From: Comamonas thiooxydans | Lineage (GTDB): Bacteria > Pseudomonadota > Gammaproteobacteria > Burkholderiales > Burkholderiaceae_C | Assembly (NCBI RefSeq): GCF_000964545.1 | Contig: NZ_BBVD01000007.1 | Coordinates: 62,001 to 126,000, forward strand | DNA: 64,000 bases | Direction of reading: 5' to 3' | In this document: positions 15,421 to 23,763 of the stretch, one piece after another | Position numbering within the stretch: the stretch's first letter is position 1 | Layout: each line of letters opens with the position of its first letter | Notes under the pieces: model-generated | The model's input: only the letters and a program-made list of their open reading frames with translations | Database searches by the model: none | Told to the model about the DNA's origin: nothing | Program-made: the position numbers and the translations under genes

Positions 15421-16187
15421 ATCAAATGCATAGCAACCAGCGCTTGATGGATAAAAGCAAGAGCCCCAAATTGCTTGAAGTCCAGAACCTCAACGCCTGG
15501 TATGGCGCGGCCCATATCCTGCATCAGGTATCTCTGTCCGTGGGGCGCGGCGAGGTCGTGGCGCTGATGGGGCGCAATGGCGCGGGCAAGTCCACCACGC
15601 TCAAAAGCATTGCTGCTCTGGTGCCGCGCCGCGAGGGCAGTATCCGCTTCATGGGTGAGGCGATGGAAAAAAAGGCCTCGCACCAGATCGCGCAGCGCGG
15701 CCTGGGCTATGTGCCCGAGGATCGCCGCATCTTCACCGAACTGACGGTGCTGGAAAACCTCGAGGTCGGCAAGCAAAAGCCTCGCCGCTGGCCCGATGGC
15801 CAGGCCGTTCCGCACTGGACGCCCGAAAAACTGTTTGCGCTTTTCCCCAACCTGGGCGAGATGCCTGACCGCCTGGGCGGGCGCATGAGCGGTGGCGAGC
15901 AGCAGATGCTGAGCGTGGCCCGCACGCTGATGGGCCAGCCCTGTCTGGTGCTGCTGGACGAGCCCTCCGAGGGGGTTGCTCCGCTGATCGTCGAGCAGAT
16001 GGCGCGCACGATTCTGGAGCTGAAGGCGCAGGGCATAGGAATCTTGCTCAGCGAGCAGAACCTGCCGTTTGCCGAGGTCGTGGCCGACCGGGCCTATGTA
16101 CTGGAAAAGGGCCAGATCGTGCACGCAGCCAGCATGGCCGAACTGGCCAGCGATGTGACAATTCGCCAGAAATATCTGGGTATTTGA
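15417..16187 (+). CDS. livF: Branched-chain-type ABC transporter ATPase (LivF-like)
   Basis: 256-residue second ATPase of the importer. Walker A GRNGAGKST is at residues 52-60, the signature is MSGGEQQMLSVARTLMG and Walker B is LVLLDEPSEGVAP. The ATG used overlaps the livG stop. The first 17 or so residues (MNQMHSNQRLMDKSKSP) go beyond the usual LivF start (LLEVQNLNAWYGAAH). Their DNA resembles the ATAGC...AGCGCTTGATGGATAA hairpin repeat of this family, so the extension may be a repeat insertion; an internal ATG at 15447 is an alternative start. Confidence 0.9.
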   Translation: MNQMHSNQRLMDKSKSPKLLEVQNLNAWYGAAHILHQVSLSVGRGEVVALMGRNGAGKSTTLKSIAALVPRREGSIRFMGEAMEKKASHQIAQRGLGYVPEDRRIFTELTVLENLEVGKQKPRRWPDGQAVPHWTPEKLFALFPNLGEMPDRLGGRMSGGEQQMLSVARTLMGQPCLVLLDEPSEGVAPLIVEQMARTILELKAQGIGILLSEQNLPFAEVVADRAYVLEKGQIVHAASMAELASDVTIRQKYLGI

Positions 16188-16205
16188 AGCGAGAGAGATG
16201 CGTTG

Positions 16206-16838
16206 ATGAGTGGCCTGCAAATTGTGTACGTTCTGACCAACCCTGCCATGCCGGGGCTAGTCAAAATTGGAAGAACCACGCTGGAAGAAGTTGATGGACG
16301 AATGAAGCAGTTGTTCAGCACCGGGGTTCCCGTGCCGTTTGATTGCGCTTTTGCCTGCCGTGTGCCCAATTCCCTGGAAGTGGAAAAAGCACTTCACCAT
16401 GCGTTCGGCAATGTACGCATCAACACCAATCGGGAATTCTTTCGCATTGAGCCCGACCGCGTCATTTCCATTCTCAAACTGCTGCATGTAGAAGATGCCA
16501 CGCAAGAGGTCGAAAGCGTGATCGAAGCCGATGCCACCAAGGCGGACTTGCAAGCAGCTGAAAGTATGAAGAAGCGCCGCCCACGCTTGGACTTCACCGA
16601 GCTTCAGATCCCTATCGGCAGCGTTCTCATTCACAAGAATGGCGATGCCCAAGTCACCGTGCAAGGAGCCAAAACAGTGCTGCATGAAGGTCAGGAATGC
16701 TCCTTGACCTCTGCAACACGCAAAGTGCACGGGCTTCACGACGGCTACTCCCTGCAGCCTTCGCCGTTCTGGTCTTTCAACGGAAAAACCGTACAGGAAA
16801 TTTACGAAGACTGGTATGCCGAATTGGAGGCTGAGTAG
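16206..16838 (+). CDS. GIY-YIG (T5orf172-type) domain protein
   Basis: 210-residue protein with an N-terminal GIY-YIG nuclease fold of the T5orf172/Mug113 type: VYVLTNPAMPGLVKIGRTT (about residues 6-24), a central conserved His-Ala-Phe segment (EKALHHAFGNVRIN) and the late acidic EFFRIEP. After a helical linker (about 95-135) comes a second small domain (GSVLIHKNGDAQVTVQGAKT ... PSPFWSFNGKTVQEIYEDWY) that resembles RAMA-type modules. The base composition is visibly less GC-rich than both neighbours, suggesting transfer. It begins 18 bases after livF on the same strand, but a transport role is unlikely. An in-frame TTG precedes the chosen ATG. Confidence 0.75.
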   Translation: MSGLQIVYVLTNPAMPGLVKIGRTTLEEVDGRMKQLFSTGVPVPFDCAFACRVPNSLEVEKALHHAFGNVRINTNREFFRIEPDRVISILKLLHVEDATQEVESVIEADATKADLQAAESMKKRRPRLDFTELQIPIGSVLIHKNGDAQVTVQGAKTVLHEGQECSLTSATRKVHGLHDGYSLQPSPFWSFNGKTVQEIYEDWYAELEAE

Positions 16839-16857
16839 GTGCCCTCCAACGGCTGTC

Positions 16858-17715
16858 TTACTCCACCACCACCGGACTGAACTCCGGTGGCGCGCCGAAG
16901 TAGGCGCGCGGCGACGGCGGCTGCGCGCCATCGATATCCTGCACGCCGTACTCGCTGGCCAGCTCGGCCGTATAGAACACGCCGCCGGAGCGCTGCTCCA
17001 GACAGTCGGCATCGCCATGCAAGGCCAGTACCACCCGACCTATGAATTGCGGCGTTTCGGCGCTGTCGAAGCTGTCGCCGTACTTGTCGGGCTCGGCCGC
17101 GCAGACGCGTTCGGAGCGCTCGGTCCTGACCAGTCCGGGCCAGAGCGAAACCACACTCACGCCGGCAGGCTTGAAATCGTGGGCCATGTCGAATCTCATC
17201 TTGTCCGTGCCGGCCTTGCCCGCGCCATAAGCCGGCCCATGCATATAGCAGCGGCTGCCTGCCGACGAGATATTGACCACCAGGCCACGCGCCGCGATCA
17301 GCAGGCCGGCCGCGCAATGACTGGCCACGTAGGTGGAACGCAGACCCACATCGAGCAGCCCGGTCATCTCCAGCGGCTTCTGCCAGAAGGGGCCGGGAAC
17401 GGTCAGCGCATCGGGAATCGCAATCGCACAATTGACCAGAATGTCGAGCCGACCATGCTCGCAACGCACACGCTCGAACAGCGCCGCCACCTGGACATCA
17501 TCGCCATGGTCACAGGCCACGGCAATGCCGTGGCCGCCGGCTGCCGTCACATCGGCAGCTGTTCTGCCTACCGTGCCCGGCAGCGGCGAGTCGCCCTCCT
17601 TCACGCTGCGCCCCGTCACATAGACAGTTGCACCCGACGCACCCAGCGCCAGCGCCACACCCCGGCCCACGCCACGACTGGCCCCCGTCACCACACATAC
17701 CAAAGCCTGGTTCAT
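16858..17715 (-). CDS. Short-chain dehydrogenase/reductase (DHRS1-like)
   Basis: 285-residue NAD(P)-dependent oxidoreductase. N-terminal Rossmann TGASRGVGRGVAL (about residues 10-22), NC-A-I-A in place of the common NNAG, catalytic Ser in NISSAG and YGAGK (Tyr-x3-Lys). The overall form, including a long C-terminal tail after WPGLVRTE, is like DHRS1-type SDRs. The start at MNQALVCVVTG was taken because the upstream open frame is not SDR-like. It is the last gene of the leftward itaconate-type cluster, 72 bases after the lyase gene, but could be separate; its substrate is unknown. Confidence 0.82.
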   Translation of the reverse strand: MNQALVCVVTGASRGVGRGVALALGASGATVYVTGRSVKEGDSPLPGTVGRTAADVTAAGGHGIAVACDHGDDVQVAALFERVRCEHGRLDILVNCAIAIPDALTVPGPFWQKPLEMTGLLDVGLRSTYVASHCAAGLLIAARGLVVNISSAGSRCYMHGPAYGAGKAGTDKMRFDMAHDFKPAGVSVVSLWPGLVRTERSERVCAAEPDKYGDSFDSAETPQFIGRVVLALHGDADCLEQRSGGVFYTAELASEYGVQDIDGAQPPSPRAYFGAPPEFSPVVVE

Positions 17716-17786
17716 GCTCTTTCCTTTGTGTCTTGAAGCAGCATGAATCTGGAGCAAACCGCAGCGCCCGGCAACGTCTGATAAGA

Positions 17787-18659
17787 CTATGTCTTGCGAT
17801 GCATGCGCTGCTGTGCTCGGGCGTGACGAGCCAATGTCTGCTGTGCCATGTGGAGCACCGGCGCATCGACCATGCGGCCGTCCAGAACACAGACACCGCC
17901 GCCGGCCTCGGCCAGTGCCAGGCTCAGGCGCTGCGCCTGGGTCACTGCAGCGGTGTCGGGGTCGAAGACAGCGTGCAGCGGCTGCACCTGGGCCGGGTGA
18001 ATGCACAGCTTGCCGCCAAAGCCCATGCGCCTGGCGCGCGTCGCGTCCAGTGCCAGGCGCTCGGGGTTGAACATGTCTACGGTCACGCCGTCCACGACCG
18101 CGCCAATGCCGGCGCGGCGCGAGGCCAGGACCAGGGCCATGCGCACGGGCAGCAGCTCCTCTTCGTCCTGGCCGCAGGCCATGCCTGCATCGACCTGGAA
18201 GTCCAGATGGCCGAAGGCCAGCCGCACCACCTGAGGAGCGGCAGCCAGAGCAGCAGCGGCGTCCAGTCCGGCCACGCTCTCGATCAGAGGCAGCAAGGCC
18301 GCCTGCGCTCCAGCAGCCCGGGCCACCGCATGCAGGGTCTGGGCACGCTCTGCCTTGGAAACCACTGCACCGGCCACGCCCATCTCCACCAGTTGCGCCA
18401 GCGCACGCAGGTCCTCGGCATGCCAGGGTGTTCCTTCCGCGTTGATGCGCACCAGCAGGCGTGCGCGCTGCGCGCCTTCCAGCGCTTCCACGGCCTGGGC
18501 CAGCGCCTGGCGCGCGCCCTCCTTGTCGGCCGGTGCCACGGCGTCCTCCCAGTCGGCGATCACCATGTCGGCACCGCTGCCCATGGCCTTTCCAAGGCGC
18601 TCGGGGCGCGTGGCAGGAATGAAAAGAAAGGAGGTGGCCTGTCGTGCCAGATCGTGCAT
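17787..18659 (-). CDS. CitE-like lyase, probable (S)-citramalyl-CoA lyase
   Basis: 290-residue HpcH/HpaI-CitE family lyase. SFLFIPATRPERLGKAMGSGADMVIADWEDAV (about residues 9-40) holds the family Arg and the DWED acidic motif, later GFGGKLCIHPAQV. CitE-like enzymes cleave malyl-, citramalyl- or hydroxymethylglutaryl-CoA. Here the neighbours (CaiB CoA-transferase, mesaconyl-C4-CoA hydratase-like enzyme) match the itaconate pathway, so cleavage of citramalyl-CoA to acetyl-CoA and pyruvate (Ccl/RipC role) is the best inference. The gap to the upstream Bug gene is 22 bases, so they are co-transcribed. Confidence 0.8.
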   Translation of the reverse strand: MHDLARQATSFLFIPATRPERLGKAMGSGADMVIADWEDAVAPADKEGARQALAQAVEALEGAQRARLLVRINAEGTPWHAEDLRALAQLVEMGVAGAVVSKAERAQTLHAVARAAGAQAALLPLIESVAGLDAAAALAAAPQVVRLAFGHLDFQVDAGMACGQDEEELLPVRMALVLASRRAGIGAVVDGVTVDMFNPERLALDATRARRMGFGGKLCIHPAQVQPLHAVFDPDTAAVTQAQRLSLALAEAGGGVCVLDGRMVDAPVLHMAQQTLARHARAQQRMHRKT

Positions 18660-18681
18660 GCGTATGTCCTTGCGGGAGTGC

Positions 18682-19680
18682 TTATTCGGCCGAGACGCCG
18701 GCCGCCTTGATGACCTTGTCCCAGCGCGCGACCTCGGCCTGCAGGTGGGTGCGCAGGCCTTCGGGCGTGGCCTTCTCAGGCGTCACCAGGTCAGAGCTGA
18801 GTTCGGCAATTCGCTTCTTGACGTTCTCGTCCTTGATGGCCACGTTCAGCGCCTTGTTGATGGCCATGACCACCTCCCTGGGCGTACCCTTGGGCGCGTA
18901 CATGCCGTGCCAGACCTTGACGTCAAAGCCCTTGAGGCCCTGCTCGTCCAGCGTCGGAATGCTGGGCAGGGACGACAGACGCTTGGGCGTGGTCACGCCG
19001 AAGACCTTGGCTCGCTGGCCGTCCTTGATCACGGGCACGGTCTGGGTGGTCTGGTCGCACAGCAAGTCCACCTGACCGCCCATGAGGTCGTTCATGGCCG
19101 GGCCCGCGCCCTTGTAGGGCACGGTGGTGAGCTTGACGCCCGCCTGGTGCATGAACAGCATGCCGCACAACTGGGACACGGCACCGATGCCAGCATTGGC
19201 CAGAGAGACCTTGTCCTGGTTCTTCCTCACGTAGTCCAGCAGCTCGGCGAAGTTGCTGGCCGGGAAGTCCTTGCGCGACAGCAGGGTCATGGGGACGTCC
19301 AGCACCTGACCGATGTACTCGAAGTCCTTGAGCGGGTCGTAGGGCAGCTTTTTGTACAGCGCCGGCGCCGTGGCCATGCCCATGTGGTGGATGAGGATGG
19401 TGTAGCCGTCCGCCTTGGCCTTGGCTACGCGGGCCGGTGCGATGGTGCCGCCCGCTCCCACGGTGTTTTCCACCAGCACGCTCTGGCCCAGCACCTGTCC
19501 CATGGGGATGGCCAGCAGGCGCGCCACCACGTCGGTAGGTCCGCCCGCACTGTAGGGAACGACAAGGACAACCGGCTTCTCCGGCCAGGAACTGGCTTGG
19601 GCGCCGGCGCATGCCGCCAGCGCGCAGGCGGCGGCCGCTGCGTGAACAAGGCGGCGGCGGAAAGGGTTTGTGCTTTGCAT
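18682..19680 (-). CDS. Bug/TctC-type periplasmic solute receptor
   Basis: 332-residue Bug receptor with an N-terminal signal peptide (start MQSTNPFRRRLVHAAAAACALAA, cut near AQASSWPEKP). Marks: VLVVPYSAGGPTD, AKADGYTILIHH, TTVPYKGAGPAMNDLMGGQVD and SIPTLDEQGLKGFDV. The open frame continues upstream but only through unlikely sequence. It sits between the MmgE/PrpD gene and the CitE-like lyase, inside the itaconate-type cluster, so a C5 dicarboxylate such as itaconate, citramalate or mesaconate is a reasonable ligand guess. The matching TctAB membrane proteins are not here. Confidence 0.9.
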   Translation of the reverse strand: MQSTNPFRRRLVHAAAAACALAACAGAQASSWPEKPVVLVVPYSAGGPTDVVARLLAIPMGQVLGQSVLVENTVGAGGTIAPARVAKAKADGYTILIHHMGMATAPALYKKLPYDPLKDFEYIGQVLDVPMTLLSRKDFPASNFAELLDYVRKNQDKVSLANAGIGAVSQLCGMLFMHQAGVKLTTVPYKGAGPAMNDLMGGQVDLLCDQTTQTVPVIKDGQRAKVFGVTTPKRLSSLPSIPTLDEQGLKGFDVKVWHGMYAPKGTPREVVMAINKALNVAIKDENVKKRIAELSSDLVTPEKATPEGLRTHLQAEVARWDKVIKAAGVSAE

Positions 19681-19771
19681 GGTTTGTCTCCTGTGCACTT
19701 TGGTGGAAGCGGGAGGCGCTCTGTGACGGCGCCTTTCCCTTGGATCCGCCGGCCGGGACCGGCGGGAAAAC

Positions 19772-21136
19772 TCAGTCCAGCAGATGCCGCACACGCGGCC
19801 ATTGCGCGACCTGCCACAGCCGCTGCACGACCGCCTTGGCAGGCGCGTCCTGCAACACCCCGCCATAGGCAATCAGCCGCAGCGCCTTGGCCGTGATTTC
19901 CTCGCGCGACAGCGTGTTGCCGGGGTCACCCTTGGGTTCGTCGACACGGCCCTTGAGCAAACGGCCATCCGTGGTCTGCACGCTGACCTTGCCTATCCAA
20001 CGCCGGGGATAGGCCGCGTCGACCTCGGCATCAAGCTCCATGCTCACCTTGTCGCGCAGTTCCACGGTTTCCTGTGCCAGATAGTCGCGGTCGAACTCCG
20101 TCAGCCCAGCGTGGCCGTGACGCGCCGCCAGCGCCAGCACGGTGCCCATGGAGAACTTGCTCTGGTGCACGGTGCTCGGCCTGACCACGGGGCCGAGTAC
20201 ATCGATGGCGCCCTGGTGCACATGGCAGGTGACCTGGGCCAGGTCGACGGGCGCCAGGCCGTGCTGCTGCATGACCTGCAGCAGCGCATCGGCGGCCGGG
20301 TGGGTGTGGCGGCATGAGGCATGCCACTTGAACGAGGTCTCGGCCGTGGCCCAGCGTGTGCCCAGCCCGTCGCTGAGCCGTGCCGGGTCGGCATCCGTGG
20401 ACATGCCTGCCGCCAGTCCCTGCGGCCCCGTGAAGATGTCCTGCGCGCCTGTGAAGCCGTCCTGCGCCAGGAAGGCGGCCGTCAGTCCTGCTGAGGCAGC
20501 ATGCGCCGTGTGCAGCTGCTTGCTGTCGGCGCCTGTGCGCAGAAACTCCCACAGCCCCGCCGACTGCGTGCCGGCCGAGCCGAAGGCATGCTGCATCTGC
20601 TCGGGCGTCAGCTTGAGCAAACGGCCCACGGCGGCAGCCGCCGCCAGCGTGCCGGCCGTGGCCGTAGTGTGGAAGATGCGGTAGTGGCTGCGGCCCAGAA
20701 ACTCGCCCACCCGGATGCCGACCTCATAGCCGGCCACGCAGGCCTGCATGAGCTCGACGCCGCTGGCACCAAGGCTCTGCGCCACGGCCAGTGCGGGCGG
20801 GAAGACCACGGCGGCAGGATGGAACACCGAGCCGTTGTGCACATCGTCCTGCTCGGCCACATGCGAAGCAGCGGCATTGGCCTGGGTCGCCATCAGCGGG
20901 GAACTGGTGGCGGCACTGCCCAGTATCTCGCAAGGGCCCGCGGCAGGTCCCTGCGACAGAGCAAAGCGCGTGATGCTCTGCACGGGGCGCGCGTTCTGGC
21001 CGGCGAGAGCGGAGCCGAACCAGTCCACCCACAGATCCTCGGCGCGGCGCTGCACCTGCAGTGGGACATCCTCCCAGCACAGCGTGGCCGCGAACCGGGC
21101 CAGCGGATGAATGCTCACTTGGGTCTCGTTCTTCAT
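19772..21136 (-). CDS. MmgE/PrpD family protein
   Basis: 454-residue cytoplasmic protein of the family that holds 2-methylcitrate dehydratase (PrpD) and cis-aconitate decarboxylase (Irg1/CadA). Typical regions are WVDWFGSALAG, EQDDVHNGSVFHPAAVVFPPALAVAQ (His-rich active-site loop, about residues 82-107) and FKWHASCRHTHPAADALLQ. A PrpD homologue is also present in the Pseudomonas aeruginosa itaconate locus (PA0881 in PA0878-PA0883). Its reaction there is unclear to me; isomerase, decarboxylase or hydratase action on a C5/C6 tricarboxylate are possible. It follows the CoA-transferase gene after 34 bases. Confidence 0.82.
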   Translation of the reverse strand: MKNETQVSIHPLARFAATLCWEDVPLQVQRRAEDLWVDWFGSALAGQNARPVQSITRFALSQGPAAGPCEILGSAATSSPLMATQANAAASHVAEQDDVHNGSVFHPAAVVFPPALAVAQSLGASGVELMQACVAGYEVGIRVGEFLGRSHYRIFHTTATAGTLAAAAAVGRLLKLTPEQMQHAFGSAGTQSAGLWEFLRTGADSKQLHTAHAASAGLTAAFLAQDGFTGAQDIFTGPQGLAAGMSTDADPARLSDGLGTRWATAETSFKWHASCRHTHPAADALLQVMQQHGLAPVDLAQVTCHVHQGAIDVLGPVVRPSTVHQSKFSMGTVLALAARHGHAGLTEFDRDYLAQETVELRDKVSMELDAEVDAAYPRRWIGKVSVQTTDGRLLKGRVDEPKGDPGNTLSREEITAKALRLIAYGGVLQDAPAKAVVQRLWQVAQWPRVRHLLD

Positions 21137-21170
21137 GGAATCACTCCCGCGCATACTCTGCGCACAGCTT

Positions 21171-22364
21171 TCACAGAGTTGCTTCTTCGGCGTACAGAGC
21201 ACGGATGCGCTTGCCCGACCAGCCCAGCTCGGCCAGGATGGCCTCGCTGTGCTCGCCTACGGACGGGACGGCGTCCATGCGATAGTCAAAGGCGCTGTTG
21301 GCGCCGGGCGGCAGCAGTGCCTGCACCGGCCCGGCCGGCGTTCCCACACTGCACCATCGCTGGCGCGCGGCCAGTTGCGGATGGGCCCACAGGCCGGCCA
21401 TGTCGTTGACTCGCGCATTGGCAATGCCGGCCGCGTCCAGCCGCTGCACGACCTGGGCGGCATCCAGCGCGTTGAACACATCCAGGATCAGCGCTCGCAG
21501 CTCCTCGCGGTTGGCGTTGCGCTGCGCATTGCTGTCGAAACGAGCATCACTGGCCAGCGCAGGCTGCAGCAGCACCTGCTCGCAGAAAAGCTTCCATTCG
21601 CGCTCGTTCTGCAGGCCCAGCATCACCGTGCCGCCGTCGCCCGCCTCGAAGGGGCCATAGGGGTAGATGCTGGCATGCGATGCGCCCGTGCGCGGCGGCG
21701 GTGGCGCGCCGTCCCAGGCGTAGTACATGGGGTAACCCATCCACTCGCCCAGCGCCTCCAGCATGGAGACGTCGATATGGCTGCCCTCGCCCGTACGGCC
21801 TCGCAGCAGCAGGGCAGAAAGAACATTGGTATAGGCGTACATCCCGGCCGCGATGTCGGCCACCGAGATGCCGGCCTTGGACGGAACCTGCTCCGTGCCC
21901 GTGACCGATAGAAACCCCGCCTCGCTCTGGATCAGCAGGTCGTAGGCCTTCTTGTCGCGGTAGGGACCGTCGGCGCCATAGCCGCTGATGTCGCAGACGA
22001 TGAGCCTGGGGTTGTGGGCCTTCAGCACCTCCCAGGACAGACCCATGCGCGCGGCCGCGCCGGGCGCCAGGTTCTGCACCAGCACGTCGGCGCCTTCGAG
22101 CAGTTGCATCAGAGCCTCCAGTGCGTCGGGCCGCTTGAGATCGAGCGCCAGGCTTTGCTTGCTGCGGTTGATCCAGGTGAAGTGCGAGGACTGGCCGTTG
22201 ACGCGCGGGTCGTAGCCACGCGCAAAGTCGCCGCTTCCCGGACGTTCCACCTTGATCACGCGCGCCCCCAGATCGGCGAGCTGGCGGGTGCAGAAAGGCG
22301 CAGCCACCGCATGTTCCAGCGAAACGACGGTGATGCCGTCGAGGGGTCGTTTTTTTTCAGTCAT
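21171..22364 (-). CDS. CaiB/BaiF family CoA-transferase, probable itaconate CoA-transferase
   Basis: 397-residue class III CoA-transferase. LDGITVVSLEHAVAAPFCTRQLADLGARVIKVE at the N-terminus, the expected catalytic Asp in ISVADIAAGMYAY, and RTGEGSHIDVSMLEAL. The start was set at MTEKKRPL; 20 further residues upstream are not family-like. In this cluster it would activate the acid from a CoA donor such as succinyl-CoA, the role of Ict in itaconate breakdown. It is followed by the MmgE/PrpD gene. A repeat (copy B) separates it from the acyl-CoA dehydrogenase gene. Confidence 0.82.
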   Translation of the reverse strand: MTEKKRPLDGITVVSLEHAVAAPFCTRQLADLGARVIKVERPGSGDFARGYDPRVNGQSSHFTWINRSKQSLALDLKRPDALEALMQLLEGADVLVQNLAPGAAARMGLSWEVLKAHNPRLIVCDISGYGADGPYRDKKAYDLLIQSEAGFLSVTGTEQVPSKAGISVADIAAGMYAYTNVLSALLLRGRTGEGSHIDVSMLEALGEWMGYPMYYAWDGAPPPPRTGASHASIYPYGPFEAGDGGTVMLGLQNEREWKLFCEQVLLQPALASDARFDSNAQRNANREELRALILDVFNALDAAQVVQRLDAAGIANARVNDMAGLWAHPQLAARQRWCSVGTPAGPVQALLPPGANSAFDYRMDAVPSVGEHSEAILAELGWSGKRIRALYAEEATL

Positions 22365-22404
22365 GTCGGTCTTCCATAGCGCAGTCCAAGGCACGCCGGG
22401 CATG

Positions 22405-22530
22405 GCCCACCTCAGAGACAACAAGCAAGGGCCTGGGCCGGCCGCGCCGCCCCGCAGCGAGGCTGTCGTCCCCCTGCCCGCGCACAGCGCGAGAGCGGGG
22501 GGAAGGCGCGCAGCGCCTCAGGGGGGTGTC
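22405..22530 (-). repeat. Intergenic GC-rich repeat, copy B
   Basis: Minus-strand copy of the repeat at 5432-5529 and 53741-53857. Read on the minus strand it runs CCCCCTGAGGCGCTGCGCG, a CCTTCCCCC tract, GGGGGACGACAG, CTCGCTGCGGGGCGGCGCGG and CCGGCCCAGGCCCTTGC. It fills most of the 171-base gap between the acyl-CoA dehydrogenase and CoA-transferase genes, inside an otherwise tight operon. Confidence 0.75.
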
Positions 22531-22535
22531 GCACA

Positions 22536-23702
22536 TCAAAACGAGCGGGGCAGCCCGAGGATGTGCTCGGCCACATAGGAATAGATCAGGTTGGTGGAGA
22601 TCGGCGCCACCTGATAGAGGCGGGTTTCGCGGAACTTGCGCTCCACGTCGTACTCGCAGGCAAAGCCGAAGCCACCGTGGAACTGGATGCAGGCATTGGC
22701 GGCCTCCCAGCTGGCTTTGGCCGCGAGATACTTGGCCATATTGGCCTGAGCACCCATGGCCTGGTTCGCATCGAACAGCTCGCAGGCCTTCCAGCGCATG
22801 AGATTGGCGGCCTCGACCTCGATGAAGGCATCGGCGATCGGGAACTGCACGCCCTGGTTCTGGCCGATGGGACGGCCGAACACCTGGCGGTCCTTCACGT
22901 AATTCGTCACACGGTCCAGGAACCAGTAGCCGTCGCCTATGCACTCGGCCGCGATCAGCGTGCGCTCGGCGTTCAGGCCGTCGAGGATGTACTTGAAGCC
23001 CTTTCCTTCCTCGCCAATCAGGTTCTCCTCGGGAATTTCCAGATCCTCGAAGAACAGCTCGTTGGTCTCGTGGTTGACCATATTGAGGATGGGGCGCACG
23101 GTCATTCCCTTCTTCTCGGCCTCGCGCAGATCGACCATGAAGATGGACATGCCCTCGCTTTTCTTCTTCACTTCTGCCAGCGGCGTGGTGCGCGCCAGCA
23201 AGATCATGAAGTCGCTGTGCTGGATGCGGCTGATCCAGACCTTCTGGCCGTTGATCACATAGCGCCCGTCCTTTTTCACGGCGCTAGTCTTGATCTTGGT
23301 GGTGTCCGTGCCCGTGGTGGGCTCTGTGACACCCATGGACTGCAGCCGCCATTCGCCCGAGGCGATGCGCGGCAGGTATTTCTCCTTCTGCGCAGGCGAG
23401 CCATGGCGCAGCAGTGTGCCCATGTTGTACATCTGGCCGTGGCAGGCGCCCGAGTTGCCGCCGCAGCGGTTGATTTCCTCCATGATGACGCTGGCCTCGG
23501 TCAGGCCCAGGCCGCTGCCGCCGTACTCCTGCGGAATCAGCGCGGCCAGCCAGCCTGCCTGCGTGAGCGCGTTGACGAAGGCTTCGGGGTAGACGCGCTG
23601 CTCGTCGATCTTGCGGAAATACTCGTCGGGAAACTCCGCACACAGCGCACGGATGGCATCGCGGATCTCATGGTGGTTGTTGGAGCTGGTGTGTTCGATC
23701 AT
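22536..23702 (-). CDS. Acyl-CoA dehydrogenase
   Basis: 388-residue FAD-dependent acyl-CoA dehydrogenase. N-terminal helical domain with GWLAALIPQEYGGSGLGLTEAS (about residues 50-71), then MGVTEPTTGTDTTKIKTSA, and the C-terminal IQFHGGFGFACEYDVERKFRETRL. It introduces a trans double bond into an acyl-CoA and passes electrons to ETF. A homologue is found at the same place in the P. aeruginosa itaconate locus (PA0879). Itaconyl-CoA breakdown does not need this step, so it may widen the substrate range, for example to methylsuccinyl- or glutaryl-type thioesters; that is inference. Confidence 0.86.
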   Translation of the reverse strand: MIEHTSSNNHHEIRDAIRALCAEFPDEYFRKIDEQRVYPEAFVNALTQAGWLAALIPQEYGGSGLGLTEASVIMEEINRCGGNSGACHGQMYNMGTLLRHGSPAQKEKYLPRIASGEWRLQSMGVTEPTTGTDTTKIKTSAVKKDGRYVINGQKVWISRIQHSDFMILLARTTPLAEVKKKSEGMSIFMVDLREAEKKGMTVRPILNMVNHETNELFFEDLEIPEENLIGEEGKGFKYILDGLNAERTLIAAECIGDGYWFLDRVTNYVKDRQVFGRPIGQNQGVQFPIADAFIEVEAANLMRWKACELFDANQAMGAQANMAKYLAAKASWEAANACIQFHGGFGFACEYDVERKFRETRLYQVAPISTNLIYSYVAEHILGLPRSF

Positions 23703-23713
23703 TTCAAGCCTTC

Positions 23714-23750
23714 TGGCGACAAACGCTTGTCCAGCAAGCGCTATCAGCTA
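23714..23750. repeat. Short intergenic hairpin (CGCTTG/CAAGCG family)
   Basis: ACGCTTG-tccag-CAAGCGCTATCAGCTAT forms a short hairpin and carries the CAAGCGCTA...AGCTAT arm shared with the other intergenic hairpins at 32546, 40397, 48090 and 54764. It lies between the hydratase-like gene and the acyl-CoA dehydrogenase gene. Confidence 0.5.
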
Positions 23751-23763
23751 TGGGTTTCAGTCT

